This document shows, one piece after another, positions 12,571 to 16,977 of a stretch of 16,977 bases of DNA (its first letter is position 1; the number at the start of each line of letters is the position of its first letter). A model generated the notes under the pieces. It made no database searches. It worked only from the letters and a program-made list of their open reading frames with translations, and was not told the DNA's origin. The position numbers and the translations under genes were made by a program. The stretch spans positions 1 through 16,977 of the forward strand of contig DATNHC010000130.1 of assembly GCA_035605155.1 (NCBI GenBank), written 5' to 3'. Origin of the DNA: VRUE01 sp035605155. Its GTDB lineage: Bacteria; Actinomycetota; Thermoleophilia; Solirubrobacterales; 70-9.

Positions 12571-13832
12571 CCGTCCGGCGCCGGGCCGGGCGGCTCGCCG
12601 ACGCCGCTCGCCAGATCGATCGGCGGGCCGACCGGGCCGGTCGGGACCCAGCCTCCGTACATGCGCAGCAGGGCGAGCAGGCCGAGGGCGCCGGCCAGGG
12701 CGGAAAGCCCGCCGGCGTAGGCGAGCGTGCCGCGGGGGCCGATCGTGGCGACCAGCAGGCCGCCCGCGGCGAAGGCGCCGAGCTCGGCGCTGTTGCGGAT
12801 GCCGTTGTAGGCGGCGAACGCCCTGCCGTGCAGGTGGTCGGGAACGCGCACGTGAATCAGGCTGCGGAACATCACGTTCTTCAGCCCGTGCGCGAGCCCG
12901 CCGAGCAGCGAGCAGGCGAGGAAGAAGCCGAAGCTGAGCCAGAGGGCGGGCAGCGCCAGCCCGACGCCCTGCGTCGCCGCCGCGACCAGACCCGCGGCAG
13001 CAACCGCTATGGGAGCGATGCGGCGGGAGATCAACATTGCGCCGAGCGCCATGCCCACCGTCCAGATCGAGAGCATCGTTCCGTAGGCGACGTCGCCGCG
13101 GCCGAGCACGTCCTCGACGAAGAACAGCTCCGCCACCCAGACCGCCGACATGAAGAGCAACGAGGCGAAGGCGACGGTCATCACCAGCGCCAGGACCCGG
13201 TCGCGGAAGAGGAAGGCGATGCCGTCGCGAGCGCGGGGAGAACGCTCACCGTCGGCCAGCTCCTCGGGCCGGCGCCGCACCCGCAGCGAGAGCGCCGCCA
13301 GGGCGACGAGCGCGAAGGTCGCGGCGTCGACGAGCATCGCCAGCTCGAGCCCCCCGGCGGCGAAGAGCAGGCCGCCGAGCAGCGGGCCGATGCCGAAGCC
13401 GAGGTAGCGCGCGGTCTCGATGTGACCGTTGGCCTCCTGGATGCGATCGTCGCCGGCAAGGGGCGGCACGAGCGAGAACTCGGTTGGCTGGGAGGTCGCG
13501 AAGACGACGCCGAGCGCAGCGGTGAGGACGAGGACGGGAGCGAGCGCATCGCTGAAGGCGAGCGCCGCCGCGGCAAGGGCGCCGAGCGCCGAAACGCCGG
13601 CGAGCAGCCGGGTGGCCTCGATCCGGTCGACGAGCAGGCCGACGTGGCCGGCGACCGCGACCGAGGGCCCGAAGAGGCAGACCCAGAGCGCGGCAACGGC
13701 AAAGCCCGAGTCGGTCAGCTCCTTGACGTGCAGCCCGAGCGCCACGATCGCGACCCAGTCGCCGAGCGCCGAGAGCCCCACCGATCCGGCGACGAGGCGG
13801 AAGTCCCGGTCGCGGAAGAGGCTCGATTTCAC
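12567..13832 (-). CDS. MFS exporter (MFS_3/EntS-like)
   Basis: A 421-residue membrane protein with about 12 hydrophobic segments. The N-terminus SSLFRDRDFRLVAGSVGLSALGDWVA is typical of the MFS_3 group of exporters, and GLLVDRIEATRLLAG (about 64-78) is the cytoplasmic loop 2-3 signature of MFS carriers. LAHGLKNVMFRSLIHVRVPDHLHGRAFAAYNGIRNSAEL is the conserved loop and TM region seen in the C-terminal half of this group. Export of small molecules driven by protons is likely; the substrate is unknown. The start is GTG 13832, six bases after the glyQS stop codon, so it is probably cotranscribed with glyQS although functionally unrelated. The C-terminus ends in a short Pro/Gly tail. Confidence 0.88.
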   Translation of the reverse strand: MKSSLFRDRDFRLVAGSVGLSALGDWVAIVALGLHVKELTDSGFAVAALWVCLFGPSVAVAGHVGLLVDRIEATRLLAGVSALGALAAAALAFSDALAPVLVLTAALGVVFATSQPTEFSLVPPLAGDDRIQEANGHIETARYLGFGIGPLLGGLLFAAGGLELAMLVDAATFALVALAALSLRVRRRPEELADGERSPRARDGIAFLFRDRVLALVMTVAFASLLFMSAVWVAELFFVEDVLGRGDVAYGTMLSIWTVGMALGAMLISRRIAPIAVAAAGLVAAATQGVGLALPALWLSFGFFLACSLLGGLAHGLKNVMFRSLIHVRVPDHLHGRAFAAYNGIRNSAELGAFAAGGLLVATIGPRGTLAYAGGLSALAGALGLLALLRMYGGWVPTGPVGPPIDLASGVGEPPGPAPDG

Positions 13833-13838
13833 GGTAGG

Positions 13839-15230
13839 TCAGTCCAGCTTGGGCGTGCGCCAGGGTTGTGCGAGGCGGGCGGCGAGGTCGTCGGCGAGGC
13901 CGGCGATCGGGACTCGGGTCTGCTCGAGGGAGTCGCGGTCGCGCAGGGTGACGGTGTCGTCCTCCATCGTCTGGTGATCGACGGTGATGCCCCAGGGAGT
14001 GCCGATCTCGTCCTGGCGGCGGTAGCGCTTGCCGATCGAGCCACCCTCGTCGAACTCGGCGGGCACGCGGCGGCGGATCTCCTCGAAGGCCTCGCGGGCC
14101 TTCTCGGGCAGGCCGTCCTTGGAGACCAGCGGCAGGACGGCCGCCTTGACCGGGGCGAGCCGGGGGTGGAGGCGCAGCACCGTGCGCTGGCGTCCCTCGA
14201 TCTCCTCGACGTCGTAGGAGTCGACCAGGAAGGCGAGCGTCGCGCGGTCGGCGCCGGCCGCCGGCTCGATCACGTGCGGCACGTAGCGCTCCTTGGTCTG
14301 CTGGTCGAAGTACTCGAGCTTCTCGCCGCTGAACTTGGCGTGCTGGGTGAGGTCGAAGTCGCCGCGGTTGGCGATTCCCTCGAGCTCAGACCAACCGATC
14401 GGGAAGAGGTACTCGATGTCGCTGGTTGCCGACGAGTAGTGGGAGAGCTCCTCGGCGCCGTGGGGGCGAACGCGAAGGAACTCGGGCCGGATGCCGAGCT
14501 CCGTATACCAGCGCTCGCGCTCCTCCATCCAGATTTGGTGCCAGCGCTCCGCCTCTGCCGGGGGGACGAAGAACTCCATCTCCATCTGCTCGAACTCGCG
14601 CGTGCGGAAGATGAAGTTGCCCGGGGTGATCTCGTTGCGGAAGGACTTGCCGATCTGGGCGATGCCGAAGGGTGGCTTCTTGCGGGCGAAGCCGAGCACG
14701 TTCTTGAAGTTGATGAAGATGCCCTGCGCCGTCTCCGGCCGCAGGTAGACCTCCGAGCCCTCGCCGGCCACCGGCCCGACGTGGGTCTCGAACATCAGGT
14801 TGAACTGGCGGGGCTCCGAGAGCTCCCCGCCGCACTCGGGGCAGCGCAGCTCGGCGGTCTCCTCGCCACCTTCGGCTTCGACCGCCTCGCGCAGATGGTC
14901 CTCGCGCCAGCGCTTCTTGCACTTGCCGAGACACTGGACAAGCGGGTCGGTGAAGCCCTCGAGGTGGCCCGAGGCCTCCCAGACCCGCGGGTGTTGGAGG
15001 ATCGCCGAGTCGAGCGCGACGATGTCGTCGCGTTCCTGCAGCATCGCCCGCCACCACTCGGCCTTGACGTTGTTCTTGAGCAGCACGCCGTAGTGGCCGT
15101 AGTCGTAGGTCGAGCCGAGGCCGCCGTAGATCTCCGAGGAGGGAAAGACGAAGCCGCGCCGCTTGCAGAGGGCGACGATCTCCTCCATCGAGACCTCGGT
15201 TGGGCGCGTTCCGGGTTCGGTCGCTGACAT
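13839..15230 (-). CDS. glyQS: Glycyl-tRNA synthetase, single-chain alpha2 type
   Basis: A 463-residue class II aminoacyl-tRNA synthetase that charges tRNA-Gly. The catalytic domain shows motif 1 around GSTYDYGHYGVLLKNNVKAEWW (39-60), motif 2 FRNEITPGNFIFRTREFEQME (197-217) and motif 3 with GADR (326-329). Cys100/Cys104 and Cys130/Cys133 form a zinc module. Residues about 355-455 are the anticodon-binding domain (LAPVKAAVLPL to GITVDHQTMEDDTVTLRDRDS). The open frame extends upstream to 15401 but that part overlaps fmdB and has no synthetase homology; ATG 15230 (MSATEPGTRP) follows a TACGGT box by six bases. This is the dimeric type found in actinobacteria, archaea and eukaryotes, not the alpha2beta2 GlyQ/GlyS type. 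Confidence 0.97.
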   Translation of the reverse strand: MSATEPGTRPTEVSMEEIVALCKRRGFVFPSSEIYGGLGSTYDYGHYGVLLKNNVKAEWWRAMLQERDDIVALDSAILQHPRVWEASGHLEGFTDPLVQCLGKCKKRWREDHLREAVEAEGGEETAELRCPECGGELSEPRQFNLMFETHVGPVAGEGSEVYLRPETAQGIFINFKNVLGFARKKPPFGIAQIGKSFRNEITPGNFIFRTREFEQMEMEFFVPPAEAERWHQIWMEERERWYTELGIRPEFLRVRPHGAEELSHYSSATSDIEYLFPIGWSELEGIANRGDFDLTQHAKFSGEKLEYFDQQTKERYVPHVIEPAAGADRATLAFLVDSYDVEEIEGRQRTVLRLHPRLAPVKAAVLPLVSKDGLPEKAREAFEEIRRRVPAEFDEGGSIGKRYRRQDEIGTPWGITVDHQTMEDDTVTLRDRDSLEQTRVPIAGLADDLAARLAQPWRTPKLD

Positions 15231-15266
15231 GCCGGAACCGTATCGGCTGCGATAATCGCGCCTCCT
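15231..15266. promoter_or_regulatory. Divergent glyQS/fmdB promoter region
   Basis: Only 36 bases separate the two start codons. On the minus strand TACGGT (15237-15242) is six bases from the glyQS ATG, the leaderless pattern. On the plus strand GATAAT (15251-15256) is ten bases from the fmdB GTG. GATAAT sits in a perfect palindrome GCGAT-A-ATCGC (15249-15259). The two polymerases cannot occupy this region at once. Confidence 0.55.
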
Positions 15267-15581
15267 GTGCCCATCTACGAGTACAAGTGCGAGAACGGCC
15301 ACGTCTTCGACGTGATCCAGCGGATGACCGACGAGCCGCTCAGCGAGTGCCAGGAGTGCGGCGCGCCAGCCGAGCGCGTCCTGCACCCCGTTGCCGTCCA
15401 CTTCAAGGGCTCCGGCTTCTACAACACCGACTACGGCAAGAAGAAGAAGGGCGCCGCAAACGGCTTTTCTGGCGAGGGCTCAGGCGAGTCGAAGCCCTCA
15501 GAGCCCAAGTCGGACTCCTCCCCCAGCTCCGACTCGAAGTCGAGCGACTCGAAGCCCAAGGCCTCAACCACCAGCGACTGA
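15267..15581 (+). CDS. FmdB-type zinc-ribbon protein
   Basis: A 104-residue protein. Residues 1-56 are an FmdB/CxxC_CxxC zinc-ribbon: MPIYEYKCENGHVFD, then ECQECGAPAERVLHPVAVHFKGSGFYNTDYG. The zinc ligands visible are Cys8, Cys28 and Cys31; the usual second cysteine of the first pair is absent (CENGH), and His12 is the likely replacement. Residues 57-104 are a Lys, then Gly/Ser/Asp/Lys-rich low-complexity tail. FmdB was named for a putative regulator of formamidase, but its function in actinobacteria is unknown. The GTG start at 15267 is forced by the conserved PIYEYKC N-terminus. It is divergent from glyQS and convergent with the LCP gene. The amidase in this window is over 10 kb away, so I draw no link. 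Confidence 0.88.
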   Translation: MPIYEYKCENGHVFDVIQRMTDEPLSECQECGAPAERVLHPVAVHFKGSGFYNTDYGKKKKGAANGFSGEGSGESKPSEPKSDSSPSSDSKSSDSKPKASTTSD

Positions 15582-15589
15582 CCGTTCAT

Positions 15590-15641
15590 CGCCGCTCGAT
15601 GCATTGACCACACTCTGGTGTGCAAAATGCATCGCGCGGCG
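15590..15641. terminator. Long hairpin between fmdB and the LCP gene
   Basis: The arms pair as CGCCGC/GCGGCG (15590-15595 with 15636-15641), one T/C mismatch, CGATGCATT/AATGCATCG (15597-15605 with 15626-15634), a 3x3 internal loop, and CACAC/GTGTG (15609-15613 with 15618-15622) around TCTG. It lies in the 65-base gap between the two convergent stop codons and reads equally well in both directions, so it is probably a bidirectional terminator. Confidence 0.7.
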
Positions 15642-15646
15642 CGACG

Positions 15647-16882
15647 CTAGCCGTTGAGCAGGCGGTCGACGGCGTGCTGGCGGGTCGCGTCGGGGACTTC
15701 GATGCTGCTTTCCGGGCCGCTTTCGTCGCAGCCGGAGTTGGCGCCGGCGCAGAGCACGTCGGTTGGGCCGCTGCCGCCGATCGCCGCGGCGAGCACCAGC
15801 TGCGGCATGGTCAGGAAGCCCATGTCGCTGACGAATGCCTTGGGAGCGTCCCAACCGATGATCGGTCCCTTGAGGAAGTTGTAGGGCAGGCGCAGGGGGT
15901 CGGTGAGGCGGCCCTTGATGCCGTTGATCACCTCCTGCTGCGCCTGCGCGCGGTCGAAGTCGCTGTAGCCGATCGAGTAATAGCTGCGGCCTGTGCCGGG
16001 ACATTCGACCGGCTTGCGCACACGCGCGTAGGCGAGCGCCTTTTCGCCGGTCAGCGTGCTCTCGCCCTTGGGCAGGCGCAGCGTCACTCCTCCCTGGCCG
16101 CCGCCGGCGCCGCCGGAGATGTCGGCGCAGAGCTTGTGCTTGAGATTGACCTCGATCCCGCCGACCGCGTCGATCAGGTCTTCGAAGCCGGTGAAATCGA
16201 CGATCGCCACGTGGTCGATCTCCAGATCGAGGAACCCTTCGACTGCTTCGATCTGCGCCGCGGCGCCGCCGTAGGCGTAGGCGGCGTTGATCTTCTGCGG
16301 ACCGTGGTTGGGGATCTCGGCGTAGGCGTCGCGCGGGATCGAGAGCTTGCGGAAGGCGCCGCCGCCAGCGCGGATCAACATCAGCGTGTCGGCCCGGAAC
16401 TGGCCGACGGAGCATTCGCCGTGCGGCGCGTCGCCGTGGGCCTGCTGTTCGAAGCACTCCTCGGAGGGCGCCGCGCCCGGCTCCAGGGTGTCGGGCGGGC
16501 GGGCGTCGGTGCCGATCACGAGGATCGTCTGCGGGTTGACCAGCAGCAGCGGGTCGCCGTGAAGGGCATCCTTGGCGTCGCCGGAGAGCTTGAACGACTG
16601 CAGCTGGGCGGAGACGGCGAAGGCGAGGAAGCTGAGCAGGATCCAGCCCAGCGCCGCCAGGCCAACCCACTTGAGGATCCGCCTGCCGCTCCAGCGCCGC
16701 GTCGGTAGCTCTGGTCGCTCGCCCTGTGGGGGCTTGCGCCGCCACCACTTCGGCGCGCGCGGCGTCCGCTCTCTGAGACCTGAGAGATCGGGGGACCGAA
16801 ACCTCGACAGAAGGCCTTTCCGGGACCGGTAGACCTTGTACTCGGGCGGCCCGGAGGGCTGCTGCTCGCCATTGTCGGCCAT
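15647..16882 (-). CDS. LCP (LytR-CpsA-Psr) family cell-wall glycopolymer ligase
   Basis: A 411-residue membrane-anchored protein: a basic cytoplasmic N-terminus (1-66, rich in Arg, Lys and Pro), one TM segment (about 69-93) and an extracellular LCP domain (about 118-330). Family motifs are visible: VIGTDARP (122-129), FRADTLMLI (162-170), SIPRDAYAEIP (181-191), KINAAYAYGG (197-206), VDFTGFEDLIDAVGGIEV (228-245) and LTGEKALAYARVRK (277-290). The Arg and Asp residues in these blocks bind the polyprenyl pyrophosphate substrate. LCP enzymes attach glycopolymers to peptidoglycan, arabinogalactan in mycobacteria. There are several extra cysteines (143, 157, 252, 294, 378, 385), possibly disulfides. 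ATG 16882 is preferred to the in-frame TTG at 16897; no clear promoter or ribosome site is seen. Confidence 0.92.
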   Translation of the reverse strand: MADNGEQQPSGPPEYKVYRSRKGLLSRFRSPDLSGLRERTPRAPKWWRRKPPQGERPELPTRRWSGRRILKWVGLAALGWILLSFLAFAVSAQLQSFKLSGDAKDALHGDPLLLVNPQTILVIGTDARPPDTLEPGAAPSEECFEQQAHGDAPHGECSVGQFRADTLMLIRAGGGAFRKLSIPRDAYAEIPNHGPQKINAAYAYGGAAAQIEAVEGFLDLEIDHVAIVDFTGFEDLIDAVGGIEVNLKHKLCADISGGAGGGQGGVTLRLPKGESTLTGEKALAYARVRKPVECPGTGRSYYSIGYSDFDRAQAQQEVINGIKGRLTDPLRLPYNFLKGPIIGWDAPKAFVSDMGFLTMPQLVLAAAIGGSGPTDVLCAGANSGCDESGPESSIEVPDATRQHAVDRLLNG

Positions 16883-16946
16883 GAAAGACTGCGGCAATCA
16901 TGCCGATGCTTGCGGTCGCTCGTTTCCAGCCCACCCTGAAGCTCGC

Positions 16947-16977
16947 ATGAGTGCAGGGGAAATCATCGGCGTGGATC
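16947..16977 (+). CDS. Possible start of a gene cut by the window edge
   Basis: An ATG at 16947 opens a frame that runs off the end: MSAGEIIGVD. The pattern I-I-G-V-D resembles the first strand of ASKHA-fold sugar kinases such as ROK glucokinases (which continue GGTK), but ten residues cannot establish this. It would be divergent from the LCP gene. No clear -10 box or ribosome site precedes it. Confidence 0.3.
   Translation, partial: MSAGEIIGVD

Noticed and set aside
11466..15227. A plus-strand open frame of 1253 codons
   Set aside because: It is antisense to the MFS gene and glyQS and overlaps the glycosylase gene in another frame; composition is Arg/Gly/Ala low complexity from high-GC codon bias, with no domain.
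15231..15401. N-terminal extension of the glyQS frame
   Set aside because: The 57 extra residues overlap fmdB on the other strand and have no synthetase similarity; ATG 15230 has a correctly placed -10 box.
15564..16934. A minus-strand open frame of 456 codons
   Set aside because: It is another frame of the LCP gene; Arg-rich with no motifs, while the 15647-16882 frame has the whole LCP signature.
1..16977. tRNA genes, CRISPR arrays, insertion sequences or phage genes
   Set aside because: I saw no tRNA-like cloverleaf sequence, no regularly spaced repeats, and no transposase, integrase or phage structural protein in any frame. The inverted repeats do not flank a transposase.

Overview
The window looks like chromosomal DNA of a high-GC actinobacterium. 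Several traits point to the class Thermoleophilia (Solirubrobacterales or a relative): GC-rich codon use, many genes whose start codon lies 6 to 9 bases after a TAnnnT box with no Shine-Dalgarno sequence (apparently leaderless mRNAs), single-chain glycyl-tRNA synthetase, an LCP cell-wall ligase, and a run of FKBP-type lipoproteins. The placement is inferred from gene content, not from a marker gene. There are 15 complete genes, one possible gene fragment at the right edge, no RNA gene, no insertion sequence and no CRISPR. No stretch over 300 bases lacks a gene; the longest is the first 212 bases.

Left part (1-8655): a lipid-type metabolism and export neighbourhood. A TetR regulator (213-821) is followed by an MMPL/RND-type lipid exporter (973-3243) and an amidase (3327-4793). 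Facing them on the minus strand are a bile-acid/sodium-symporter-like carrier (8655-7756), an AMP-forming acyl-CoA ligase (7740-6241) and an R2-like ligand-binding oxidase fused to an SCP2 lipid-binding domain (6155-4872). Two near-identical operator-like sites, TGGC-CA-N2-CA-GCCA, sit at the promoter of the exporter and at the promoter of the oxidase. This suggests one regulator, most simply the TetR protein, controls both arms: uptake, CoA activation and oxidation of a lipid on one side, export on the other.

Middle (8698-11469): a PRC-barrel-like protein, then four consecutive secreted FKBP-type lipoproteins. The first has every prolyl-isomerase residue I can check; the second, third and fourth have lost successively different or more of them, the fourth nearly all. 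The second and fourth share almost identical promoter and start regions, a trace of duplication.

Right part (11539-16977): an AlkZ/YcaQ-like winged-helix DNA glycosylase homologue, a convergent MFS exporter sharing its CTAG stop, glycyl-tRNA synthetase (glyQS) upstream of that exporter, an FmdB-type zinc-ribbon protein divergent from glyQS, and an LCP (LytR-CpsA-Psr) protein convergent with FmdB. A possible divergent gene begins in the last 31 bases.

Long perfect inverted repeats mark several gene boundaries: 16-bp arms after tetR, 19-bp arms enclosing the amidase start codon, 31-bp arms overlapping both stop codons at the amidase/oxidase junction, and a long hairpin between fmdB and the LCP gene. 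The strongest candidates for something new are the oxidase-SCP2 fusion with its putative regulon, the decaying FKBP array, and the hairpin-occluded amidase start.
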